64,000 nt of DNA from Acidobacteriota bacterium (GTDB lineage: Bacteria; Acidobacteriota; Vicinamibacteria; Vicinamibacterales; UBA823): the NCBI GenBank assembly GCA_002730735.1, contig PCAU01000011.1:1-64000 (forward strand), in the 5' to 3' direction. Each line of letters begins with the position of its first letter. Position 1 is the stretch's first letter. The notes under the pieces are model-generated. The model had not been told where the DNA came from. It did not search any database and saw only the letters and a list, made by a program, of their open reading frames with translations. Below are positions 38,359 to 46,202 of this stretch, one piece after another. Both the position numbers and the translations under genes were made by a program.

Positions 38359-39426
38359 TCATGGTATCCCGACCTCTGAGTTGTCTCCCAGCATGAATCG
38401 ATACGTCGACGGCGTTCCTGGATCGCGCAAAATCTTCACATTCTTACCGATCAGGCTATCGGTCATCCGGCTTTGAAGCCCGCTGAGGTCACTGCCTTCC
38501 AAAACTATACTGTGTTCAATTGCTGAGTCATGGACTCTTACATTGTTCATGATCGAGGTAAATGGTCCAATGTCGGCACTCGTGATCCTTGCATCTGCAC
38601 CAATAATTGCTGGCCCTCGAACCTTAGACTGTTTGATCGATGCACCTGGCTCAACGACCACGTTCCCGTCAATTTGGGAGTCAGTGTCGACCTCACCGTC
38701 GATCCTTCGCTCCATAGTTTCTAGGATTAGTCTATTGGCTTCGAGTATGTCTTCTAGTTTGCCGGTGTCCTTCCACCATCCGTCGACGATATGCGGTGTC
38801 ACCGTTAGACCATTATCAATGAGCTGTTGAATAGCGTCGGTTATTTCCAACTCATTACGCGGACTAGGTGAGATGTTCCGAACAGCCTGAAATACCTCAG
38901 GTTGGAACATGTAAACGCCGACCAGAGCTAAGTCACTCTTAGGTTTCGCCGGTTTCTCGACAAGCTTTTTCACACGGCCATCTTCTGCAAGCTCTGCAAC
39001 GCCGAACCTTTCTGGGTCCGATACGCGCGCAAGCAGGATCTGAGCGGCCGGTTGTGCGTCAACAAAACGTTCAACGAAAGGTACGATGCCCTTTGCTAGG
39101 AGATTGTCTCCAAGGTAGACAATGAATGGATCGTCGCCAATGAAGGATTGGCTAATGAGTACGGCATGTGCCAGACCACGTGGCGCGTCCTGTTCGATAT
39201 AGGTGACGTCAATATTCCAGGCAGCGCCGTCACCGACGGCTGCGCGTATTTCCGCCTGAGTATCGCCGACGACAATTCCGATATCACGGATCCCTGCGGC
39301 AGCCAGTGCTTCGATGCCGTAAAACAACACCGGCTTGTTCGCGACGGGAACTAGCTGTTTAGCGCTGGTGTAGGTCAGGGGGCGCAAGCGAGTGCCTCGT
39401 CCCCCGCTTAGAATCAATCCTTTCAT
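38359..39426 (-). CDS. rmlA: Glucose-1-phosphate thymidylyltransferase, long form (RmlA-like)
   Basis: A 355-residue nucleotidyltransferase that makes dTDP-glucose. The N-terminal signature GLILSGGRGTRLRPLT is followed by KQLVPVANKP and the metal site YLGDNLL. The C-terminal third (about 250-355) continues into a left-handed beta-helix of hexapeptide-like repeats (VVEPGASIKQSKV, ADIGPFTSIMNNV), which marks the long RmlA form found in actinobacteria and archaea rather than the short E. coli RfbA. Its ATG overlaps the lptD stop by 4 nt, linking dTDP-sugar supply to LPS export in one operon. Confidence 0.92.
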   Translation of the reverse strand: MKGLILSGGRGTRLRPLTYTSAKQLVPVANKPVLFYGIEALAAAGIRDIGIVVGDTQAEIRAAVGDGAAWNIDVTYIEQDAPRGLAHAVLISQSFIGDDPFIVYLGDNLLAKGIVPFVERFVDAQPAAQILLARVSDPERFGVAELAEDGRVKKLVEKPAKPKSDLALVGVYMFQPEVFQAVRNISPSPRNELEITDAIQQLIDNGLTVTPHIVDGWWKDTGKLEDILEANRLILETMERRIDGEVDTDSQIDGNVVVEPGASIKQSKVRGPAIIGADARITSADIGPFTSIMNNVRVHDSAIEHSIVLEGSDLSGLQSRMTDSLIGKNVKILRDPGTPSTYRFMLGDNSEVGIP

Positions 39427-41708
39427 CGGAGTTGTTCCTGATTACCGAAAAAGGCACCAAAAAAGTTTGAGAACGACCCAATACCGGCCAAGGTAAATGA
39501 GACGTTGATTCGGCGGTCGACAGGCATACGGCTGTGACGTCCGTAGTAGCCTCTAAGCCCTGTAAAGTTGAAGCTTTGATACTCCGCGGATATGCCACAG
39601 CATTGGGCGTTGTAGTACGCCATAAAACGCTGTTGCATAAAGCTGTTTCTTAACATGTCGTAGTTAAACGTGTAGATGCCCCCTGCACGATTTCCACGGG
39701 AACGTATGATTGTCGATGCGTTGAGATAGTGGTTAAGTTGCGCGCGATTGTTGAACCCCTGAAGCCCCTCGATGTATCGGCGCTGGCTCCATCCGCCTGT
39801 CGTCTGGAGCCAATCGCTCACTGCCAGCGTGCCGCTTGCACTGATCTCGCGAAATGCGCCATAACGTGTGTCGTACTCTGCCCGTACCGAGGTGTTGATT
39901 TGGTCGTTTGGGCTGCTACGTACGAGCAGTGAAACGGGAGTCAATCGGCTGGGTGCTGTACCGTTAAAGCTTGTCCGAAATCTACGATCAAATTGTGAGG
40001 CTCTGTCGTCGGTGTAAAAACTCTGAAGAAGTGAAATGCTCAACACTTCGCGAGCGTCCCCTTGGCGCCGACGGGCCAAGAATCGGTTGACGAGGCCATA
40101 GCCTAGCCGCGTCACGCTGCCCACGACCATGTCGGTTCCTTCGAGTTTGACGATTTGATTAAAGTTGTTGATCGCCGTTGCGCGCTGCACTGTAACCGTT
40201 GGCTCAATCAAGTGTTTGAAACGCTCAGCATATCCACTGTTCGGGGTATCCCAAATTTTCATGAAGACCGGTCCAGTAATGGTTGACTGTAAGTCGAAGT
40301 ACTGGCGAAAAATGCCTTCGTCGACCTGTAAACTTTGCTCTGGGTCGAATCGTTCTGTCCAGTAGGTGCCTCGCCACGCTACCGAAGTATTCACTGTCAA
40401 GAATGGCCATTTTGTGAACGGAATCCGAATTTTCGGATTGAAATCAAGGCGGGTTAGTCCGAGGTCCTTAACCTGGTCATTGCTACGTCCCTGTCGGACT
40501 AGGGTCCCAGCCTCAGCTCCCAGTGAGAAGTAGATCGGCCAGTTTTGCGCGATTGGCCGATCAGCTCGTCTCAGCGAGAGCCTTGGCGTCGATCCGACTA
40601 GGGTTGATGCAGTGTCGCCAAAAAAGGTTTCATTCCAGTCGAACGTTCCACTCAGGGTGTAACTGCCCCAGTTACCCTGAACGTTGCCCAGGAACCGCCG
40701 CTGTCGACGGGAGGCTTCGAGCACGTTCGTATGAAAAGTTTGTTGGACAGTAACGTCTGAGAAGTAATCGACCCGTCCACGGGCACGAATGTTAGAACCA
40801 AGCGATTGGTTAAAATCACCGGTCAGCTGAAAGCTTCGCCTTGCCGGTATGACATCATTCTCATCCTCCGAAAGGGTAATGGCAGGTTCGTTGAGGAAAT
40901 AGGCCGTTAAATCACCACGAGAAGTGCCGGCTCCAACATACCGGTACTGCGCGCCTGTTCCCTGACCCGCAGTCGAGAACCAATCATGCATGATCGTCGC
41001 GTCGTTACTGCGGTTGATTGCCCAGAAGAAGGCGTTGCTCAGTGACTGTCCCCTAAACGTCGAACTACCGTACGCGGGAAGCAGGAAACCGGTTGACCGA
41101 TCGTCCTCTTGAATCGGATAGTACATCACTGGAAGGTATAAGAGCGGCACTCCTTTTACTTTGAGAACCGTGTTCTTAAGAATTGCGTAATCATCGAGGT
41201 TCACCACGGCCGAACTCGTTGTTAGCTGCCATCTGGGCGTCGGCTGTACGCAAGTCGTAAAGCCACCATCTGTGATGCGATATTTACGAGGTCCGAGCTT
41301 GTCAATTGTCTCTCCGTAAAAATACACATCAGGTTCTTGAGTACCAAAAAAGCTTCGGTCAACCTCGGCGTCTCTTAACGAAACGGTGCCGGTGGCTACA
41401 AAAAAAGTACCGGTTCGAGTTTTCATATCGAACTCGACACGATCCGCAGCGAGGCTAGTGTCGGCCGATGTATAAACGACGTTACCACTAGCTACTAATC
41501 GCTCCGTATCAGTAAATAACTCAACCTCTTCAGCAAAGAATTTCCAGTCGTCACGCTCAATCTCCACCGCACCGATCAGGCGCACATGGTCATCACCAAT
41601 TCTTTCAATGCGAAATTGTCTAGAGTTGTAACCCTCGAGTAATTGGGCTACGCCCACGAGTGGAAACATTAAGATGCAGATAAGAATGAGTTGCAGCAGG
41701 CGAGTCAT
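39423..41708 (-). CDS. lptD: LPS-assembly protein LptD (OstA/Imp)
   Basis: An outer-membrane protein that inserts lipopolysaccharide into the outer leaflet with LptE. I take the start at 41708 because a clean signal peptide follows (MTRLLQLILICILMFPLVG, ending AQ); the frame is open to an ATG at 41819, which would add 37 residues and overlap folC. The N-terminal OstA domain (about 30-150, with SGNVVYTSADTSLAADRV) forms the periplasmic beta-jellyroll. The rest is beta-barrel-like with alternating aromatic residues. KGVPLLYLPVMYYPI and DRSTGFLLPAYG are conserved LptD segments. 761 residues is normal. Confidence 0.92.
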   Translation of the reverse strand: MTRLLQLILICILMFPLVGVAQLLEGYNSRQFRIERIGDDHVRLIGAVEIERDDWKFFAEEVELFTDTERLVASGNVVYTSADTSLAADRVEFDMKTRTGTFFVATGTVSLRDAEVDRSFFGTQEPDVYFYGETIDKLGPRKYRITDGGFTTCVQPTPRWQLTTSSAVVNLDDYAILKNTVLKVKGVPLLYLPVMYYPIQEDDRSTGFLLPAYGSSTFRGQSLSNAFFWAINRSNDATIMHDWFSTAGQGTGAQYRYVGAGTSRGDLTAYFLNEPAITLSEDENDVIPARRSFQLTGDFNQSLGSNIRARGRVDYFSDVTVQQTFHTNVLEASRRQRRFLGNVQGNWGSYTLSGTFDWNETFFGDTASTLVGSTPRLSLRRADRPIAQNWPIYFSLGAEAGTLVRQGRSNDQVKDLGLTRLDFNPKIRIPFTKWPFLTVNTSVAWRGTYWTERFDPEQSLQVDEGIFRQYFDLQSTITGPVFMKIWDTPNSGYAERFKHLIEPTVTVQRATAINNFNQIVKLEGTDMVVGSVTRLGYGLVNRFLARRRQGDAREVLSISLLQSFYTDDRASQFDRRFRTSFNGTAPSRLTPVSLLVRSSPNDQINTSVRAEYDTRYGAFREISASGTLAVSDWLQTTGGWSQRRYIEGLQGFNNRAQLNHYLNASTIIRSRGNRAGGIYTFNYDMLRNSFMQQRFMAYYNAQCCGISAEYQSFNFTGLRGYYGRHSRMPVDRRINVSFTLAGIGSFSNFFGAFFGNQEQLR

Positions 41709-41802
41709 TCGCAAAGCGCAGGTGTCAAGATCGCTGCGACTCCTATTAGAAACGCGGCGCGCTGTCCGGATGCGCCGAGGACGCCACGTTACTAAAACCC
41801 CA

Positions 41803-43146
41803 TCAACCAGCATAGTCATCAGTTAGAGTGCATCGGATGTTCTCGTTGGCCTCAATGGTGCTGAGGAGGTGACCGACCAAAAAGATTGATCCTGTTGCAC
41901 AAGTGTCAGGAGCATCACTTAGGGCCAATGCCACTGCAGCCTGTGGGTCTGATTCAATGGCTACGTTCGTTTTCGGCGAACGCTCACGCACGCAGTCCGC
42001 AAGGATACTCGCGGAAATCGCGCGCTCAGTGGCCATCGTTGTACAGACAATATGACTTGCGAGCGGCGCCAGCATGTCAATGATACCCGCTATGTCCTTA
42101 TCCCGCATGATGGCTAGCACGAACGACAAAGGAGCATCTCTGACTTCAGCAAGATATTCAGCTAATGCTCTGGCTGCATCGGGATTGTGAGCGGCATCGA
42201 GCAGAACACGGCCGGAAGGAACCTTGATCCATTCCAGTCGACCGTGCCAGGTTACGTTGGTAAGGCCAGAGATAATTGCTGGTGTGCTTACCTTGATTCC
42301 TTGGCACGCTAGCCCTTCAAGCAGTCTCACGGTGGTGACCGCGTTTACGGCTTGGTGTCGGCCCTGAAGGCCTAGACTGACTTGGTCGTAATGCCGCACG
42401 GGAGTTTCAAGTGACAGCCGCGTGGCATCTGGAGTGCAGTGGACACTCACGGAGATACCCTGTTGCGAGTCGATAAATCTAGCTCCCCGCTCACGACACG
42501 TTGCTGCAATGAGGTCTTGGATCTCCGGCACAGTTTGACCTAGCACGACAACGGTATTCGGTTTGATCACCCCGGCCTTTTCATATGCAATATCGGAAAT
42601 CGATTTTCCAAGCTGAGCTTCATGGTCCAGGGCAATTGTTGTAATTGCAACTCCGACAGGATGGACCACATTTGTTGCGTCAAATCGACCACCAAGACCA
42701 ACTTCTAGTACCGCAAGTTCAACTTCGGCTTGCCTGAATGCGACGAAGGCCGCAGCAGTCGTGACTTCGAAGAATGTAGGCGATACTTCGAGTCGGCCCT
42801 CCCGGCGCAGCCGGTTGACCGCATGCCGGACAGTTTCAACGGCCAAGTCAAATTCTCTGGTTGTTATTGGCTTGCCCGCAATCGAAATTCGTTCCTCCAG
42901 CCGGACTAGGTGAGGTGACGTGTAGCGCCCCGTGTGGTATCCATCAGCACGTAGGGCAGCTTCAGTCATCGCTGCGACTGAACCTTTTCCGTTGGTGCCC
43001 CCAATCACGAGTGATTTGAATGTTCGTTCGGGGTGTGCGAGTGCCTCGCACAGTAGGTTCATGTTGTCCAAACCCAGCTTGATACCGAACTTCTCGAGGT
43101 CACGTAGGTAGGAACTCACGTCCGCTGAGGGTGTGAGATTGACCAT
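41803..43146 (-). CDS. folC: Folylpolyglutamate synthase / dihydrofolate synthase FolC
   Basis: A 447-residue Mur-ligase-fold enzyme that glutamylates dihydropteroate and folates. The P loop is IGGTNGKGS followed by VAAMTEAALRADGY and TSPHLVRLEERI; GLGGRFDATNV and DAAHNPDAA are folC-specific. The gene lies 25 nt after accD in the same direction, an arrangement also found in proteobacteria. It may supply the folate used by GlyA encoded nearby. Confidence 0.94.
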   Translation of the reverse strand: MVNLTPSADVSSYLRDLEKFGIKLGLDNMNLLCEALAHPERTFKSLVIGGTNGKGSVAAMTEAALRADGYHTGRYTSPHLVRLEERISIAGKPITTREFDLAVETVRHAVNRLRREGRLEVSPTFFEVTTAAAFVAFRQAEVELAVLEVGLGGRFDATNVVHPVGVAITTIALDHEAQLGKSISDIAYEKAGVIKPNTVVVLGQTVPEIQDLIAATCRERGARFIDSQQGISVSVHCTPDATRLSLETPVRHYDQVSLGLQGRHQAVNAVTTVRLLEGLACQGIKVSTPAIISGLTNVTWHGRLEWIKVPSGRVLLDAAHNPDAARALAEYLAEVRDAPLSFVLAIMRDKDIAGIIDMLAPLASHIVCTTMATERAISASILADCVRERSPKTNVAIESDPQAAVALALSDAPDTCATGSIFLVGHLLSTIEANENIRCTLTDDYAG

Positions 43147-43171
43147 TTCAGGGTGTGGGTTCTGAGAAAGT

Positions 43172-44182
43172 TCAGGGCTTCTTGGTTGCGTTGGGCCTAT
43201 CCGTGCCTGAATCTGTTTCCTTACGTGGACCCGACACTGATAACTCAGCCGGTCCGGTATCAGGCCCTGTATCGACTGATTCGTCTAGGCCTTTCTCGAC
43301 TGCCGTTGTTTCTTGAGAGGTGGTATCCACCACAGTGCGGTTTGCACCCATAAACCTCAATGCTCTCGACAGCGTTTTCTTGAGTTCCCGACGGTCCACG
43401 ACAGCGTCAAGCATGCCGTGTTCTTGAAGGAACTCACTACGCTGAAATCCCTCAGGTAATTTCTGACGGATTGTTTGTTCGATTACTCTTGGGCCAGCGA
43501 AGCCAATTAACGCCTTCGGCTCGGCAATGTTGAGGTCGCCCAACATCGCAAAGCTGGCTGTGACTCCGCCCGTGGTGGGGTCGGTAAGGACCGAAATGTA
43601 GGGGAGCCGTGCCCGGTCTAATCGGGCCAAGGCTGCGCTGATCTTGGCCATCTGCATCAGAGACAGTGTTCCTTCCATCATACGGGCACCACCGGAGCAT
43701 GACACGATGACGATAGGCAACAGATTGTTAAGAGCTCGCTCGATGGCGCGAGTAATTTTCTCACCCATAACGATGCCCATGCTGCCACCGATGAACCCGT
43801 ATTCCATCGCCGCAATGACGGCGGGGTAGCCGTCGACCTGCCCGGAAGCAACGATGATCGCATCCCTGAGTCCAGTTGATGCCATCCCTGCTTCCAGCCG
43901 TGCCCCGTACGGTTTCGTGTCTTCGAACTTGAGTGGATCAGTTGAAGCGAGTGATTTGTCGTGTTCAACCCACCCATCGTCAAACAACGACTCGAGACGA
44001 TCGACTGCGCTTAATCTGAAATGAAAACCACACTTCGCACAAACACTCAGATTGGCGACTAGGTTCTTCTTATAAAGGATTTGCGCACAAGCAGGGCACT
44101 TAGCCCAGAGCCCTTCTGGGACGCGACTCGCGCGCCCTACTCTTGACTCGATCGGTTTCCGACGTCGCTTGAACCACGGCAT
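43172..44182 (-). CDS. accD: Acetyl-CoA carboxylase carboxyltransferase subunit beta AccD
   Basis: A 336-residue subunit that, with AccA, transfers carboxyl from biotin to acetyl-CoA to form malonyl-CoA. The N-terminal zinc ribbon uses Cys29, Cys32, Cys48 and Cys51. The crotonase-type core includes SCSGGARMMEGTLSLMQMAK and LTDPTTGGVTASFAMLGD. A ~50-residue Thr/Asp/Pro-rich C-terminal tail (after about 285) is beyond the usual length and is probably disordered. accA is not in the window. Confidence 0.95.
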   Translation of the reverse strand: MPWFKRRRKPIESRVGRASRVPEGLWAKCPACAQILYKKNLVANLSVCAKCGFHFRLSAVDRLESLFDDGWVEHDKSLASTDPLKFEDTKPYGARLEAGMASTGLRDAIIVASGQVDGYPAVIAAMEYGFIGGSMGIVMGEKITRAIERALNNLLPIVIVSCSGGARMMEGTLSLMQMAKISAALARLDRARLPYISVLTDPTTGGVTASFAMLGDLNIAEPKALIGFAGPRVIEQTIRQKLPEGFQRSEFLQEHGMLDAVVDRRELKKTLSRALRFMGANRTVVDTTSQETTAVEKGLDESVDTGPDTGPAELSVSGPRKETDSGTDRPNATKKP

Positions 44183-44267
44183 GGAGTTTTGAGCTTAGGA
44201 GGTGCTATGGGTAGAGGTCAAGGTCAGGGGCTTCCAGTGTTGGGCGCTCTAATCACGAAAATACGAC

Positions 44268-44960
44268 TCACCCTCCCGTCCGCGGCACGTAATACCTGGT
44301 TCCCAGCCCCATGTCGCGAAGTTGCCGTGAGAGATCTTCTAGGGCAGCGTCATTCCAGGATATGTCGAACTGTGAAGTCTCTACAACTAGCAGCGGAGTG
44401 GCGGTGTAGTGAAAAAAATATTTGTTATACGCTTCGTTGAGCTCCTGAACGTAGCGCGCATCGGGTAACGGCCGCCTGGGATCTCTCTTAGCCCTTTCTT
44501 TCAGCCGTCGATTTAGCACTTTCGAGGGCGATTGGAGATAGATGACGAGGTCAGGTGTGACCACGTCCTGGACCAGCAGATCGAATAGACGTTGGTAAAT
44601 GGAGAGCTCGTTGTCGTCAAGATTTAGATAGGCGTAGATTTTGTCTTTGGTAAACAAGTAATCGCTGATGGTTGATTGATTAAACAGGTCAGGCTGTTGT
44701 AGTTGCTTTTGCTGCCGGTGACGTGCGAGAAGCGAAAATAGTTGGGCCTGAAACGCAGCACCTGGGCGGGCAGCATAAAAATCGGCAAGGAAAGGGTTCT
44801 CAGTTACGTCCTGTATCGGGGCCGCATCGAGTCGCACCGCGAGTCGCTCGGCGAGCCGTGACTTACCGGCTCCCAACGGGCCTTCAATGGCAATGTGACG
44901 GAAATCCAATCTGCTGTTCAGTATAGCAGCGATTTCAGGTTGAATGAGGACGTAGGCCAT
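44268..44960 (-). CDS. Deoxynucleoside kinase family protein
   Basis: A 230-residue P-loop kinase of the deoxyadenosine/deoxyguanosine kinase family, phosphorylating deoxynucleosides for dNTP salvage. The P loop GPLGAGKS is at 27-34. FLADFYAARPGAAFQAQLFSLLARH and TISDYLFTKDKIYA match the substrate-binding helices, and NRRLKERAKRDPRR is the Arg-rich lid region. Which nucleoside it prefers cannot be read from sequence. It lies 85 nt upstream of accD and diverges from the menC-like gene. Confidence 0.85.
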   Translation of the reverse strand: MAYVLIQPEIAAILNSRLDFRHIAIEGPLGAGKSRLAERLAVRLDAAPIQDVTENPFLADFYAARPGAAFQAQLFSLLARHRQQKQLQQPDLFNQSTISDYLFTKDKIYAYLNLDDNELSIYQRLFDLLVQDVVTPDLVIYLQSPSKVLNRRLKERAKRDPRRPLPDARYVQELNEAYNKYFFHYTATPLLVVETSQFDISWNDAALEDLSRQLRDMGLGTRYYVPRTGG

Positions 44961-45076
44961 GGAATAGGCAGCTCTGTACGCATGGTAAGATCCCTTGTTC
45001 GAGGGGTTGCGAACGCGGCGCGCATTCGCAATCGACTGGCACGGGTTCCCGATCTTTTGAGTCCAACTGACGCACG

Positions 45077-46201
45077 GTGAATAATACTTTTATGAGAATT
45101 AACCGGATCGAATTGCGGCTGGTCCGACTGCCGCTCGTCCAGTTCTTTGAAACTAGTTTCGGAAGAATTCATGACCGAGAGTTCATCGTTGTAATGGTGG
45201 ACGGTGACGGCCAGCGTGGTTACGGTGAGTGTGTTGCCGATCGTGATCCGTTCTATAGCTCTGAGACATCCAAAACCGCTTGGCATATCCTGACGGACTA
45301 TCTCGTACCACTTGGACTAGGTGTTGAGTTTTCGCATCCGCGTGACGTTTTTCCAGCTTTTGCTCAAGTGCGAGGACACAACATGGCCAAGGCTGCACTT
45401 GAAATGGCTGCCTGGGACCTTTATGCTCGCCAGTCCAGCCTGCCGTTGTCCCAGGTGCTTGGTGGTTCTCGCACCACGATTGCGTCAGGTGTTTCAATAG
45501 GGATCCAAGATTCGCTCGAACAACTTGGCGACAAGGTTGCTGCGGAATTGGCAGCCGGGTACAAGCGCATCAAGATGAAGATCAAGCCAGGCTGGGATAT
45601 TGAGGCCGTCGCCTCAGTCCGCCAGCGCTTTGGCGGAATTCCACTTATGGTTGACGCAAACGCTGCTTACACGCTAGCGGATGCTGAGCACTTAGCGATT
45701 TTGGACCAGTATGACCTAATGATGATCGAACAACCTCTACATTACGACGACGTTCATGATCACGCTCAATTACAAAGGCGACTCCGCACCCCAATCTGCC
45801 TCGATGAATCGATTCACACGCTGCACAACGCTACGGAAGCGCTCACAGTGGGAGCGTGCCGTATCATCAACATTAAACCGGGTCGCATTGGCGGCCATGC
45901 GCAGTCGATCCATCTTCACGACTTGTGTGCTGAGCACGGGGTTCCGGTGTGGCATGGTGGGATGCTTGAGAGCGGGATCGGACGGATGCACAACATCCAT
46001 CTTTCAACGCTGCAGAACTTCACGCTCCCGGGCGATGTGTCGGCGAGTTGTCGCTATTTTGAACCAGATTTGATTGAACCTCCGGTCGAATTACAGAGCG
46101 ACGGAACTATCAGTGTGCCCACGTTGCCTGGTCTGGGAGTGACGGTTGTCGAGGAACGAATTGACCGCGCGACTGAACGTGCGGTGACTCTGGGCCCGTA
46201 G
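45077..46201 (+). CDS. menC: Enolase-superfamily o-succinylbenzoate synthase / N-acylamino acid racemase-like
   Basis: A 374-residue member of the muconate-lactonising subgroup. Active-site residues are complete: Lys166 and Lys168 (KMK), metal ligands Asp193 (MVDANAAY), Glu218 (MIEQPL) and Asp243 (CLDES), and Lys267 (NIKPGRIGG). The family includes MenC of menaquinone synthesis (dehydration of SHCHC) and promiscuous N-acylamino acid racemases. No other men gene is nearby, so MenC is a family-based call. The GTG at 45077 or the ATG at 45092 may start it. It ends 1 nt before the next gene. Confidence 0.8.
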   Translation: MNNTFMRINRIELRLVRLPLVQFFETSFGRIHDREFIVVMVDGDGQRGYGECVADRDPFYSSETSKTAWHILTDYLVPLGLGVEFSHPRDVFPAFAQVRGHNMAKAALEMAAWDLYARQSSLPLSQVLGGSRTTIASGVSIGIQDSLEQLGDKVAAELAAGYKRIKMKIKPGWDIEAVASVRQRFGGIPLMVDANAAYTLADAEHLAILDQYDLMMIEQPLHYDDVHDHAQLQRRLRTPICLDESIHTLHNATEALTVGACRIINIKPGRIGGHAQSIHLHDLCAEHGVPVWHGGMLESGIGRMHNIHLSTLQNFTLPGDVSASCRYFEPDLIEPPVELQSDGTISVPTLPGLGVTVVEERIDRATERAVTLGP

Positions 46202-46202
46202 C

